Shown here in pieces: positions 1 to 8,933 of a stretch of 64,000 nt of DNA (the stretch's first letter is position 1; every line of letters starts with the position of its first letter). The DNA is taken from assembly GCA_030830005.1 (NCBI GenBank), contig JAURNV010000027.1, positions 18,401 through 82,400 of the forward strand, read 5' to 3'. The notes beneath the pieces were generated by a model that saw only the letters and a program-made list of their open reading frames with translations, was not told where the DNA came from and did not search any database. The translations under genes and the position numbers were made by a program. This DNA comes from Flavobacteriaceae bacterium. GTDB taxonomy: Bacteria; Bacteroidota; Bacteroidia; Flavobacteriales; Flavobacteriaceae.

Positions 1-221
1 GGGAATGTGGTTTTTAGCTTTTGCAAAGGCACTTCCAAATCCCCATAAAAAAGAGCTTCAAAGCGAACCAACTCCACCGCTATTTTAGGTAATTCGCTTT
101 TCTTAGGCTTAGTAGTCGTAGTGCATCCACATAGCAAGAAACACACAACAAAAACCATCGCTTTTGCGTGCCAAAAAAATGACTTAATTTTACCGTTGAT
201 TCCCATTGCCTTAGCGGACAT
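1..221 (-). CDS. gldB: Gliding motility lipoprotein GldB (N-terminal part, cut by window edge)
   Basis: The reverse strand reads a lipoprotein signal: a hydrophobic stretch ending in the lipobox LLCGC near residues 29-33, then a charged linker and the segment VELVRFEALFY followed by a PLQKLKTTFP-like run. That order (lipobox, V-x-R-F-x-x-x-F/L-Y, L-x-x-L-K-x-x-x-P) fits the start of GldB, an envelope lipoprotein needed for gliding and type IX secretion in Flavobacteria. Only about 73 codons are visible; the C-terminus lies to the left. The start could be the ATG at 221 or the one at 206. A TATCTTTA element just upstream of 221 resembles a -7 box and would favour 206. The gene diverges from nadE with about 15 bp between them, a neighbourhood I associate with Flavobacteria. 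Confidence 0.72.
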   Translation of the reverse strand, partial: MSAKAMGINGKIKSFFWHAKAMVFVVCFLLCGCTTTTKPKKSELPKIAVELVRFEALFYGDLEVPLQKLKTTF

Positions 222-236
222 AAAGATACGAATGCT

Positions 237-1025
237 ATGAAAAAAAATGAAGTTATCAATTATATCTCCAATTGGTTGGCGTCTTATGCCAAAAAAAACA
301 ACATGGCAGGGTTTGTTGTAGGTGTTTCAGGCGGTATTGACTCTGCACTTACTTCTACCCTTTGCGCCAAAACAGGACTGCCTACATTATGCTTAGAAAT
401 GCCTATTAAACAGAAGCAAAATCAAGTTGATCGTGCTCAAGAACACCTTTCATGGCTGACACAACAGTTCCCTAATGTTACAGGAAAAACAGTTGTTTTA
501 GATACCGTATTTGATTCATTTTCGGAAGTTACGAGCGAAGAAGACACTAGTGATCCTGCTCTTTTAGCTCTTGCCAATAGTCGTTCTCGGTTGCGAATGG
601 TTACTTTATATTACTTTGCTAGTCGATACCGCTATTTGGTTGCAGGTACTGGAAATAAAGTAGAAGACTTTGGTGTTGGCTTTTACACAAAATACGGAGA
701 TGGAGGAGTTGATTTAAGTCCCATAGCTGATTTAATGAAGACCGAAGTTCGGGCTTTGGCGAAAGAATTAGGGATTTGTGATGCTATTCTAAATGCGCCT
801 CCTACGGACGGTCTTTGGGACGACGACAGGGATGACGAGCAACAGCTTGGCGCCACTTATGAGCAATTGGAGTGGGCTATGGAGCAACGTAATTTAGGTA
901 AAAATCAAGATGATTTTACGGGAGAAAACGCACAAATTATGGCTATATTTTTAAGCCATCACAAAGCCAATAAACATAAAATGAATCCTATTCCGGTTTG
1001 TGTAATTCCTCAAGAATTTATGTGA
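237..1025 (+). CDS. nadE: NH3-dependent NAD+ synthetase
   Basis: This 262-residue protein carries the ATP-pyrophosphatase P-loop SGGIDSA at residues 31-37 and the NAD synthetase signature GTGNKVEDFGVGF followed by KYGDGGVDLSPIADL. It amidates deamido-NAD+ to NAD+ in the cytoplasm using ATP and ammonia, the last step of NAD biosynthesis. No N-terminal nitrilase (glutaminase) domain is present, so it is the short ammonia-dependent form, and its length is normal for that group. It starts 15 bp from the divergent gldB start, so its promoter must lie inside gldB. A LuxR-type regulator follows 83 bp downstream on the same strand. Confidence 0.95.
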   Translation: MKKNEVINYISNWLASYAKKNNMAGFVVGVSGGIDSALTSTLCAKTGLPTLCLEMPIKQKQNQVDRAQEHLSWLTQQFPNVTGKTVVLDTVFDSFSEVTSEEDTSDPALLALANSRSRLRMVTLYYFASRYRYLVAGTGNKVEDFGVGFYTKYGDGGVDLSPIADLMKTEVRALAKELGICDAILNAPPTDGLWDDDRDDEQQLGATYEQLEWAMEQRNLGKNQDDFTGENAQIMAIFLSHHKANKHKMNPIPVCVIPQEFM

Positions 1026-1108
1026 AAATTGAGGAACTTATCATATAAAGTATAACTCTCACTCTTTTCATGTGCTTTTTTTATATTTTTATACTCAACA
1101 TATAAAAA

Positions 1109-1759
1109 ATGATTCGCGTTTTTGTAGCAGATGCTCACCCAATAATATACAAAGGAATTAAAGCCGTGTTTCGGAATTCTACCGAAATCAATATTGTAGG
1201 GAAAGGACTTCATTATCAAGAGCTAGTAGATTTCTTAGCTACAAAAAAAGCCAATATTGTCTTGTTGGAATTAGAGCTCCCCGGGTTTGAAGGAATCCAT
1301 CTTTTGAGAAATCTCAAAGACAAATACCAAAATGTACGTTTTTTGGTTTTCAGCACCCTCAAAGAAGATTTATATGCTGTCAGTACTCTTAAAGCTGGGG
1401 CATCGGGATATTTATCTAAAACCAATCCGTTAAGCCGGTTGCGAGAAGCCATTCTAAAAATTAGTACTGGAGGTGTATATATCACCAACGATTTAGCAGA
1501 AGTTATAGCATTCAATAAAACCAAATCGAATCAATATGCTAATATTGATCAACTTTCTAGACGCGAAATTCAAGTACTCCGTTTATTGGTTAACGGTCGG
1601 AAGAATATTGAAATTGCTGGTATATTAAGTATAAGTGACAAGACTGTCAGTACATATAGAAGAAGAGTCATGAAAAAGTTGAATGTAAAAAATATCATTG
1701 ATTTGGCGCGTCAAACTCAGGGCTTAGACTTAGATATGTATTTAAACGACCCTATTTAG
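1109..1759 (+). CDS. LuxR/NarL-family response regulator with an atypical receiver
   Basis: The 216-residue protein has an N-terminal receiver-like domain (about 1-120) and a C-terminal LuxR-type helix-turn-helix (about 150-205, LSRREIQVLRLLVNGRKNIEIAGILSISDKT in part). The receiver keeps one acidic residue at the N-terminus (D8), S82 and the conserved lysine K104 in GYLSK. The phospho-acceptor strand, however, reads VLLELELPG, so Glu54 replaces the usual Asp. Phosphorylation in the standard way is therefore unlikely; Glu may mimic the active state (inference). No sensor kinase lies nearby. The end overlaps the convergent dnaG by 18 bp. Target genes cannot be read from the sequence. Confidence 0.85.
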   Translation: MIRVFVADAHPIIYKGIKAVFRNSTEINIVGKGLHYQELVDFLATKKANIVLLELELPGFEGIHLLRNLKDKYQNVRFLVFSTLKEDLYAVSTLKAGASGYLSKTNPLSRLREAILKISTGGVYITNDLAEVIAFNKTKSNQYANIDQLSRREIQVLRLLVNGRKNIEIAGILSISDKTVSTYRRRVMKKLNVKNIIDLARQTQGLDLDMYLNDPI

Positions 1760-3694
1760 CCGTCCACTCAATATATTTTTGAGTTTGTGATATTGCACAA
1801 TTTCTTCCAATAATTCTGCGTGGTGTTCTTTATGATCTTGCTCTGTTTTTTCTTGAAGGGTAGAAACCTTTTCATCTATAAGCTGACAACGAAAGCGAAG
1901 CATAATTTCAAGTATCCACTGAGGCAGCGAAGCTGCTTTATTTAACACATAAATATTTTTTCTTTCCCAGTCATGTAGGGCATATTGCTCGTCATTAAGC
2001 AATAAAGAGGATACTTCTGAGGCTAAATCTGGTGGCAAAGTGGCTACAAATGCATCTATCTGCAGGACATCTTGCACATTTAGAGCGTTTAATATTTTAG
2101 GGTATAGCGATTTGAATGTATGAGTGGTAAAGGCTATTTCATCTTGTTGTAAATCCAAGTATATTTTTTCAAAAACCCGCGCTTTTACTTTAGAAGGAAT
2201 CATTTTCAAGTCTCCTGTTTTGGGGTCAGTTTCTAACATAGGTTCTTCAAAAAAAATCTCTTCATGACCATGCAACAATAAGATTTTAATAATATTTTTT
2301 TCGAGTTCAAAACGAGTGCTTGCTTGAGGCTTATCTGAATTTGGCACTACGGCCATAGGCTGACTACGCTGGGGTTGAGCAGAATACTTTGGTTTTTTTT
2401 GAGTTATTTGTGCTAATGTTGCAAAAAGCACTTCTTCACTAATATCCATAAGGGCTGCACATGAGCGAACATACACTTCTTGCTTAATTGGGTCAGGAAT
2501 TTTGGCAATGCTTTGAACCATTTCCCTAATAGTTTCGGACTTTTTTATGGGATCTTGAGCAGCCTCGTTGACCAATAAAGCAGCCTTAAAACGAATAAAA
2601 TCTTTCGCATTTGCTTCCAAAAAATGAACCAACTCATCTTGACTATGTGTTTTAGCAAAGCTATCCGGATCCTCTCCTTCAGTAAACGAACAAACTCGAA
2701 CATTCATTCCTGCCTCTAAAATCAAATCTATACCACGCAATGAAGCCCGTAAGCCCGCGGCATCACCATCAAATAAAACCGTAATATTTGGCGTAAGTCT
2801 GCGAATTAATCGAATTTGTTCAGGAGTCAATGCAGTTCCCGAAGAAGAAACCACATTTTTCACCCCTTTTTGATGAAACTGAATAACGTCAGTGTAACCC
2901 TCAACCAAAAAACAATTATCTGCTTTGGCGATACTTTGCTTGGCTTGGTAAAGACCATAAAGCACTTTGCTTTTATTGTAAATCTCGCTTTCGGGCGAGT
3001 TCATGTATTTGGCTGCTTTTTTATCTTGGTTAAGGATACGCCCTCCAAAGCCCAATACACGCCCCGACATACTGTGAATAGGAAACATAACCCTACCCTT
3101 AAAACGATCAAATTTTTTGTCCTCTTTTACTATGGTTAGACCAGTTTTTTCTAAAAATTCGAGCTTATAACCTGCCTTTATAGACGCATCTGTAAGAGCA
3201 CTCCAATCATCAGGTGAATATCCCAATTGAAAATCACGAACCGTTTGGTCCGTAAACCCACGCTCTCTAAAATAACTGAGCCCAATGGTTTTCCCTTGAA
3301 CCGTTTCCCAAAGCGTGTCTTGGAAATAGCTATTTGCAAACGAGCTAACCAAGTACATACTTTCTCGGGCATTGGCAGCGGCTTTTTGTTCGTCGTTTTG
3401 CTCAGTTTCTTCAATTTCAATATTGTATTTTTTGGCTAGATAACGGATAGCTTCAGGATATGAAATATGTTCGTGCTCCATTAAAAAAGCAACCACATTC
3501 CCTCCTTTTCCACTCGAAAAATCTTTCCAAATTTGTTTTACTGGTGACACCATGAAGCTTGGGGTACGCTCGTCAGTAAAAGGACTGAGCCCCTTAAAGT
3601 TAGAGCCTGATTTTTTGAGTTGAACAAAATCACCAATAACCTCCTCTAGTCGAGCGGTTTCAAATACGGCATCAATGGTGGATTTTTGAATCAC
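1742..3694 (-). CDS. dnaG: DNA primase DnaG lacking zinc ligands
   Basis: The primase synthesises RNA primers at the replication fork. The 650 residues show the N-terminal CHC2-type fold (about 1-100), the catalytic TOPRIM domain with EGYTD and later FDGDAAG, and a C-terminal helicase-binding part. In the zinc-finger region the usual Cys-His-Cys-Cys ligands are replaced: GLSPFT has S37 and T40, and WKDFSSGKGG has D58 and S61, while the surrounding scaffold (TPSF, GKGGN) is intact. I recall the same loss in other Flavobacteriaceae DnaG proteins, so it is probably a lineage trait rather than decay. The start codon is GTG at 3694. The gene is convergent with the response regulator. Confidence 0.93.
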   Translation of the reverse strand: MIQKSTIDAVFETARLEEVIGDFVQLKKSGSNFKGLSPFTDERTPSFMVSPVKQIWKDFSSGKGGNVVAFLMEHEHISYPEAIRYLAKKYNIEIEETEQNDEQKAAANARESMYLVSSFANSYFQDTLWETVQGKTIGLSYFRERGFTDQTVRDFQLGYSPDDWSALTDASIKAGYKLEFLEKTGLTIVKEDKKFDRFKGRVMFPIHSMSGRVLGFGGRILNQDKKAAKYMNSPESEIYNKSKVLYGLYQAKQSIAKADNCFLVEGYTDVIQFHQKGVKNVVSSSGTALTPEQIRLIRRLTPNITVLFDGDAAGLRASLRGIDLILEAGMNVRVCSFTEGEDPDSFAKTHSQDELVHFLEANAKDFIRFKAALLVNEAAQDPIKKSETIREMVQSIAKIPDPIKQEVYVRSCAALMDISEEVLFATLAQITQKKPKYSAQPQRSQPMAVVPNSDKPQASTRFELEKNIIKILLLHGHEEIFFEEPMLETDPKTGDLKMIPSKVKARVFEKIYLDLQQDEIAFTTHTFKSLYPKILNALNVQDVLQIDAFVATLPPDLASEVSSLLLNDEQYALHDWERKNIYVLNKAASLPQWILEIMLRFRCQLIDEKVSTLQEKTEQDHKEHHAELLEEIVQYHKLKNILSGRLNRVV

Positions 3695-3726
3695 AATTAA
3701 AAATAAGCCCTAAAATACGTATTTTG

Positions 3727-4704
3727 TTATTTCTTACGCTCTATAACATAACATACCATTTCTTCAAGGGAATCACGAAATGGGTTCTTTGAAAAGTTGT
3801 GTAATTGCTTTATCGCCATGTCTTTATAGGCATGCATTTGAGCTTCTGCATAGGCAAGTCCGCCATGCTCTTTCACATATGCAATTACTTGTCTTACACG
3901 TTTTTTGTCTTTATTGTAATGCCTAACCGATTCTAACAGCCACTTTTTGTCCTTATCGTCACAACTGTTTAATACATGAATCAGTGGAAGTGTCATCTTT
4001 TTTTCTCTGATATCAATCCCTAGAGGTTTTCCAATTTTCTTATCCCCATAGTCAAACAAATCATCTTTGATTTGAAATGCCATTCCTATATTTTCACCAA
4101 AAGAACGCATCTGCTCAGTGACCGTTTCTGAGGAATGTACTGAGGCAGCACCCAAAGCGCAACAACTCGCTATCAGTGTTGCTGTTTTTTGTCGGATGAT
4201 TTCTTTATAGACATCTTCATCAATATCTAAGCGACGGGTTTTTTCAATTTGCAAGAGCTCCCCTTGACTCATCTCACGTACTGCAACCGAAATAATCTCT
4301 AGTAAATCATAGTCTTTGTTATCTATACAAAGCAACAGGCCTTTTGATAGTAAATAGTCTCCAACCAAAACCGCAATTTTATTTTTCCAAAGGGCATTTA
4401 TAGAAAAAAAGCCGCGCCGCTGATAGCTTTCATCTACAACGTCGTCATGTACAAGTGTTGCTGTATGAATTAATTCTATTACCGACGCTGCACGGTAACT
4501 GCGCTCATTAACGCCATTTTCTTCGAGCATTTTTGCGACCAAAAAAACAAACATAGGACGCATTTGTTTCCCTTTTCGGTTTACGATATAATATGTAATT
4601 CGATTGAGTAAAGCTACATGTGACCGCATAGCTTCCGAGAACTTTTCTTCAAAAAGCTCCATTTCTTTAGCTATTGGTTGTTTGAGCAGCTCTACAATTT
4701 TCAT
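3727..4704 (-). CDS. Polyprenyl (octaprenyl-type) diphosphate synthase
   Basis: This trans-isoprenyl diphosphate synthase elongates allylic diphosphates with IPP, probably to make the menaquinone side chain. It shows the first aspartate-rich motif in LVHDDVVDESYQRRG and the second in KDDLFDYGD, with the GKQMRP substrate motif upstream. About 325 residues is normal for the family. I place the start at the ATG at 4704 (MKIVELLKQP). An in-frame ATG six codons upstream at 4722 overlaps a TATCTTTA sequence that looks like a -7 promoter box, so it is less likely to be translated. Chain length cannot be told from sequence alone. It lies 57 bp after rlmN on the same strand. Confidence 0.88.
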   Translation of the reverse strand: MKIVELLKQPIAKEMELFEEKFSEAMRSHVALLNRITYYIVNRKGKQMRPMFVFLVAKMLEENGVNERSYRAASVIELIHTATLVHDDVVDESYQRRGFFSINALWKNKIAVLVGDYLLSKGLLLCIDNKDYDLLEIISVAVREMSQGELLQIEKTRRLDIDEDVYKEIIRQKTATLIASCCALGAASVHSSETVTEQMRSFGENIGMAFQIKDDLFDYGDKKIGKPLGIDIREKKMTLPLIHVLNSCDDKDKKWLLESVRHYNKDKKRVRQVIAYVKEHGGLAYAEAQMHAYKDMAIKQLHNFSKNPFRDSLEEMVCYVIERKK

Positions 4705-4761
4705 TGGGGTATAAAGATACAACTTCGTGAGTTAGCAGAAACGAATGCCCTTATTTTTGAA

Positions 4762-5808
4762 TTATGATATTGACTTATTTGCCAGTTGTCCGCATGCTGC
4801 ATCAATATCTTTACCTCTTGAACGACGAATCGTGACAGGAATTTGATGTTTACTCAACTCCTCAACATATAGATCTATAGCGGCTGCATCAGCTTGTGCA
4901 AATTGATCGTTTCCTACAGGATTGTATTCAATTAAATTTACCTTAGAAGGTATGTGTTTACAAAAACGCACCAAGGCCATTGCTTCCTCATAGCTGTCAT
5001 TTATTCCCTTCCAAACTACATATTCATACGTTACACGCTCTTTTGTTCTTGCGTACCAATATGCAATAGCTTCTTGTAAAGCTGTTAGGGGAAAATTTTT
5101 AGTAAACGGCATGATAGAATTGCGGGTTTCTTCAATGGCGCTGTGGAGCGATACTGCTAACTTAAATTTGGGATACTCATCTGCCATTTTACAGATCATT
5201 TTAGGTATCCCTGATGTAGATACTGTAATACGCTTTGGTGACATTCCCATACCTTCAGGGCTTGTGATTTTAGAAATGGCTGAAATAACGTTGGGATAAT
5301 TCATCATGGGCTCTCCCATCCCCATAAAAACAATATTCGACAATGGGCGTTTAAAATACTCTAGGCTTTGGCGGTTTAAGGTTGCTACCTGATCGAAAAT
5401 TTCGTCAGGATTGAGATTTCGCATACGTTTAAGTTGAGCCGTAGCACAAAACGAACAATCCAAACTACAACCAACCTGACTAGACACACAAGCTGTACTG
5501 CGCGTCTTTGTTGGAATCAAGACCGACTCAACAATTTTACCGTCGTGGAGACGAACGGCATTTTTTAGGGTACCGTCGTTGCTTTGTTGCACTTGAGCAA
5601 TAGATGTATGATTTATTGTGAAATATTCGGCTAACAATTCCCGTTGGCTTATCGATAAGTTGGTCATTTGATCAAAGTCAATAGCGGCTTTTTGCCACAA
5701 CCACTCATACACTTGATTTCCACGAAAAGCTGGCAAATCATGTGTTACAAAAAAAGAACGTAGTTCCTCTTTAGTACATTGGCGGATATCTTTCCGAACC
5801 CCGCTCAT
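4762..5808 (-). CDS. rlmN: Dual-specificity 23S rRNA/tRNA A2503/A37 C2-methyltransferase
   Basis: RlmN is a radical-SAM enzyme that methylates C2 of A2503 in 23S rRNA and A37 in some tRNAs. The [4Fe-4S]-binding CxxxCxxC is seen as CSLDCSFC, preceded by CVSSQVG, and the motif MGMGEPMMNYPNV follows. The C-terminal DAACGQLA supplies the second reactive cysteine that forms the methyl-carrying intermediate. The 348-residue length is typical. The gene starts 6 bp after queA ends, so translation is probably coupled to it; both are RNA modification enzymes. Confidence 0.95.
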   Translation of the reverse strand: MSGVRKDIRQCTKEELRSFFVTHDLPAFRGNQVYEWLWQKAAIDFDQMTNLSISQRELLAEYFTINHTSIAQVQQSNDGTLKNAVRLHDGKIVESVLIPTKTRSTACVSSQVGCSLDCSFCATAQLKRMRNLNPDEIFDQVATLNRQSLEYFKRPLSNIVFMGMGEPMMNYPNVISAISKITSPEGMGMSPKRITVSTSGIPKMICKMADEYPKFKLAVSLHSAIEETRNSIMPFTKNFPLTALQEAIAYWYARTKERVTYEYVVWKGINDSYEEAMALVRFCKHIPSKVNLIEYNPVGNDQFAQADAAAIDLYVEELSKHQIPVTIRRSRGKDIDAACGQLANKSIS

Positions 5809-5814
5809 ACACTA

Positions 5815-6864
5815 TTATAAAATTAGCATCGCATCTCCATAAGAGTAAAAGCGATATTTTCTGCTAATAGCCTCATCATAAGCCCGTTTGATGAAATCGT
5901 GTCCTGCAAATGCAGAAACCATCATCAACAATGTTGATTTCGGCAAATGGAAATTTGTAACCATTGCGTCCCCGATTTTAAAATCGTAAGGAGGAAAAAT
6001 AAACTTGTGGGTCCAACCTTGATATGTATTGAGTGTGTTGCTAGAAGAAACTGAAGTTTCTAATGCTCGCATAGAAGTTGTCCCAATGGCACAAACACGA
6101 TTTCCTGTAGCTTTTGCTTTATTTACTAATGCAGCAGCACGCTCATCTATTGTTAGTTCTTCGGAGTCCATTTTATGTTTTGACAAATCCTCTACTTCTA
6201 CAGGATTAAAGGTTCCCAAGCCAACGTGAAGTGTGATTTCAGCTAAATCAACTCCTTGAATTTCTAATCGTTTTAATACATGCTTTGAGAAATGGAGGCC
6301 TGCAGTAGGTGCAGCAACAGCACCTTCATGTTTTGCATAAATAGTTTGGTAACGCTCACGATCAAATTTTTCTTCAGGACGTTTGATATATTTGGGTAGT
6401 GGTGTTTGTCCAAGCTCCTTGAGTTTAGTTCTAAACTCGTCATAGCTCCCGTCAAACAAAAAGCGTAAAGTTCTACCTCTTGATGTTGTGTTATCAATTA
6501 CTTCGGCAACCAATGTGTCATCATCACCAAAATAGAGTTTATTACCAATACGGATTTTTCTTGCGGGATCAACCAACACATCCCAAAGGCGCTGTTCCTT
6601 ATTTAACTCTCTAAGTAAAAAAACTTCAATTTTAGCTCCTGTTTTTTCTTTATTCCCCATTAAACGAGCAGGAAATACTTTAGTGTTGTTTAATACCATT
6701 ACATCGCCCTCATCAAAATAGTCAGTGATGTCCTTAAACAATTTATGCTCGATAGTTTGAGTCTCCCGGTGCAATACCATGAGTTTAGACTCATCTCTAT
6801 GTTCAGCTGGATGTTCGGCTAATAAATCTTTGGGGAGGTCAAAATTAAAGTGTGAGAGTTTCAT
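5815..6864 (-). CDS. queA: S-adenosylmethionine:tRNA ribosyltransferase-isomerase
   Basis: QueA transfers and rearranges the ribosyl group of SAM onto preQ1 in tRNA to give epoxyqueuosine. Hallmarks are the N-terminal [22 protein letters not shown] segment, [15 protein letters not shown], the APTAGLHFS motif and [18 protein letters not shown], ending in [13 protein letters not shown]. The 349-residue length fits. The SAM cofactor comes from the metK operon elsewhere in this window, but no direct regulatory link is visible. It is 61 bp downstream of aroA and 6 bp upstream of rlmN. Confidence 0.96.
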   Translation of the reverse strand: MKLSHFNFDLPKDLLAEHPAEHRDESKLMVLHRETQTIEHKLFKDITDYFDEGDVMVLNNTKVFPARLMGNKEKTGAKIEVFLLRELNKEQRLWDVLVDPARKIRIGNKLYFGDDDTLVAEVIDNTTSRGRTLRFLFDGSYDEFRTKLKELGQTPLPKYIKRPEEKFDRERYQTIYAKHEGAVAAPTAGLHFSKHVLKRLEIQGVDLAEITLHVGLGTFNPVEVEDLSKHKMDSEELTIDERAAALVNKAKATGNRVCAIGTTSMRALETSVSSSNTLNTYQGWTHKFIFPPYDFKIGDAMVTNFHLPKSTLLMMVSAFAGHDFIKRAYDEAISRKYRFYSYGDAMLIL

Positions 6865-6925
6865 AAAATATAAGCAAGGCGCAAATATACTATCTCAGAA
6901 GGGGGCTTGTCAAGTGTTTGAGCAA

Positions 6926-8155
6926 TTATTTAGTTGTTTCAACACCAAATCCTAAATCTTGCAGATCCTTCCAAAAAGTAGGATATGATTTACTCACTAC
7001 TTCAGAGTCATTTATTTTAATAGGAACTAAAAGTCCAAGAGGGGCGAATGCCATTGCCATGCGATGATCATGATAAGTGTCAATTGCCACTTCTTGATGT
7101 ATAGGTTTTAGACGCGGCTTTAAATGCAGTGAATTATCTGTAATACGAATCTCTGCACCCAATTTAGTAAGCTCTGTATAAAGGGCTAATAAACGATCTG
7201 TTTCTTTAATTTTTAGTGTGTGTAGTCCTGTAAGATCACATGAAATACCCAAACCAAAGCAAGTCACAGCTATGGTTTGTGCAATGTCTGGCGACTTGAT
7301 TAAGTCCAACGAAATATGAGTTATATTCCCTTTTGATTTTGTTAACTTTAGGATATGGCCATCGAAAGTGGTTTGTACGCCCAAATGGGTATATATTTCA
7401 GCCAAAACACTATCGCCTTGAAGGCTATCTATCACATAGCTATTGATAGAAACTTTAGCATGTTTTGCCAATGCAACCATACTGAAATGATAAGACGCAG
7501 AACTCCAATCAGATTCTACAGTAATGGTTTTTGGCGAAATTTTTTCTTGTGGAAAAACACGAATCGTTTGCCCTGAAAATGCTGTTTTAACACCTACTTT
7601 TTGCAACAGCGAACATGTCATGTTTATGTATGGGATAGATGTAATTTCTCCTTTTAACTCTATCTCCAATCCATTGGGTAGTTTAGACGCAACCAACATC
7701 AATGAGGTGATGTATTGGCTACTCACATTGGCTGCCAATTCTACGTGATTTGTTTCAAGTCTTTTCCCAGAGATTCGAAGAGGTGGGTATCCATTATTTT
7801 TCACATAGCCAACCTCGGCGCCAATGGTGCGCAGCGCATCTACCAAAATTTTAATGGGGCGTTCTTGCATGCGTTTAGATCCCGTTAATTCCTTTTCTAC
7901 ACCTGGTTTGGTGGCAAAATAGGAAGTCAAAAAACGCATTGTTGTCCCTGCGTGACCAATATCAACAGTTACATCAGTTGATGACAACCCACGCTTCATG
8001 GCTTGAGTGTCATCCGAATTAGAAAGGTTTAAAAGTGTAATTTCAGGAAATAGGGCTTGTAAAATCAATAACCTATTGGATTCACTTTTTGAACCAGTAA
8101 TGGTACAACGACCCTGTAATTGTTGGGAAGTATGCGTAATACGCAGGGTGCTCAT
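6926..8155 (-). CDS. aroA: 3-phosphoshikimate 1-carboxyvinyltransferase (EPSP synthase)
   Basis: It catalyses the sixth step of the shikimate pathway, joining PEP to shikimate-3-phosphate. The 409-residue protein begins with the substrate-binding GSKSESNRLLIL (lysine and serine for phosphate contacts) and has GHAGTTMRFL where many enzymes show GNAGTAMR, then NVSSQYITSLML, SPDIAQTIA with a catalytic-site Asp, and the C-terminal DHRMAMAFAPLGL. The gene overlaps the mazG-like gene by 4 bp (ATGA), so it is translationally coupled to the aromatic amino acid cluster upstream. The GHAGTT variation sits in the glyphosate-contact loop, but drug sensitivity cannot be inferred. Confidence 0.94.
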   Translation of the reverse strand: MSTLRITHTSQQLQGRCTITGSKSESNRLLILQALFPEITLLNLSNSDDTQAMKRGLSSTDVTVDIGHAGTTMRFLTSYFATKPGVEKELTGSKRMQERPIKILVDALRTIGAEVGYVKNNGYPPLRISGKRLETNHVELAANVSSQYITSLMLVASKLPNGLEIELKGEITSIPYINMTCSLLQKVGVKTAFSGQTIRVFPQEKISPKTITVESDWSSASYHFSMVALAKHAKVSINSYVIDSLQGDSVLAEIYTHLGVQTTFDGHILKLTKSKGNITHISLDLIKSPDIAQTIAVTCFGLGISCDLTGLHTLKIKETDRLLALYTELTKLGAEIRITDNSLHLKPRLKPIHQEVAIDTYHDHRMAMAFAPLGLLVPIKINDSEVVSKSYPTFWKDLQDLGFGVETTK

Positions 8156-8481
8156 GAGCGGAGTTTTGGATTATTGTGATGGCGCTCGTGGTCACGCTTT
8201 GTTTTGTGGTTTAACTTTTGATTAAACGCCGCCTGCAAGTCAGTATTGGTTTGATTAGCCAAACACAAGAGGACAAAAAGTACATCGGCTAGCTCTTCGC
8301 CTAAATCTTTAGATTTATCACTCTCTTTTTCAGACTGTTCTCCATAACGGCGCGCAATAATTCGAGCAACTTCACCCACTTCTTCAGTAAGCTGTGCCAT
8401 ATTGGTAAGCTCATTGAAATAGCGCACCCCATGTTTGCCAATCCATTCATCAACTTGTTTTTGGGCATTTTGAATATTCAT
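8152..8481 (-). CDS. MazG-like nucleotide pyrophosphohydrolase
   Basis: This 109-residue all-alpha NTP-PPase has the metal-binding pattern of the family: LTEEVGEVARIIARRYGE (EExxE-like) followed by DLGEELADVLFVLLCLANQ (ExxD). Such small dimeric enzymes hydrolyse noncanonical or excess NTPs/dNTPs to NMPs and pyrophosphate. The substrate cannot be told here. It is embedded between dtd and aroA with 4-bp ATGA overlaps on both sides, so it is part of one tightly coupled transcript. Confidence 0.85.
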   Translation of the reverse strand: MNIQNAQKQVDEWIGKHGVRYFNELTNMAQLTEEVGEVARIIARRYGEQSEKESDKSKDLGEELADVLFVLLCLANQTNTDLQAAFNQKLNHKTKRDHERHHNNPKLRS

Positions 8482-8933
8482 AGGTCTTTATTTTTAGAGT
8501 CGATAATAATTGTTACAGGACCATCGTTTACTAAATCTACCTCCATAGCTGCGCCAAAAATACCGCACTGAACGGGTTTTCCCATTGCAAGAGTCGCTTT
8601 TTCTAAAAACAATTCATACAACGGTATCGCAATTTCATGTTTCGCTGCACTGCTATATGAGGGTCTATTTCCCTTTTTTGTTTGTGCAAAAAGTGTGAAC
8701 TGACTTACCACTAAAAGGTTGCCATTTAGTTCCAATAGACTTTTATTCATCATTCCTTGGTCATCGTTAAAAATACGCATATTAACAATTTTTTGAACGA
8801 GCCACAAAACATCTTTCTCTTCATCATTATGCGTAATTCCTAAGAGTACAACCAGCCCGTTTCCAATATTCCGAACATGGGTTTTGTTTGCAATTACTTG
8901 TGCTTTTGAAACGCGCTGAACTACTGCTCTCAT
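8478..8933 (-). CDS. dtd: D-aminoacyl-tRNA deacylase
   Basis: Dtd frees tRNAs mischarged with D-amino acids or glycine. The sequence from the ATG at 8933 begins MRAVVQRVSKAQV and contains SQFTLFAQTKKGNRPSYSSAA (active-site SQFTL strand) and NDGPVTIIID, the Gly-cisPro motif that reaches into the partner subunit. Length is about 151 residues, as expected. A TTG nine bases upstream is in frame, but the ATG overlapping the rsgA stop (ATGA) is the better start. The mazG-like gene follows with another 4-bp overlap. Confidence 0.95.
   Translation of the reverse strand: MRAVVQRVSKAQVIANKTHVRNIGNGLVVLLGITHNDEEKDVLWLVQKIVNMRIFNDDQGMMNKSLLELNGNLLVVSQFTLFAQTKKGNRPSYSSAAKHEIAIPLYELFLEKATLAMGKPVQCGIFGAAMEVDLVNDGPVTIIIDSKNKDL

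Noticed and set aside
2816..3139. Open frames opposite to dnaG, aroA, hppA and other long genes
   Set aside because: They lie entirely inside well-supported genes on the other strand or in another frame, with no family similarity.
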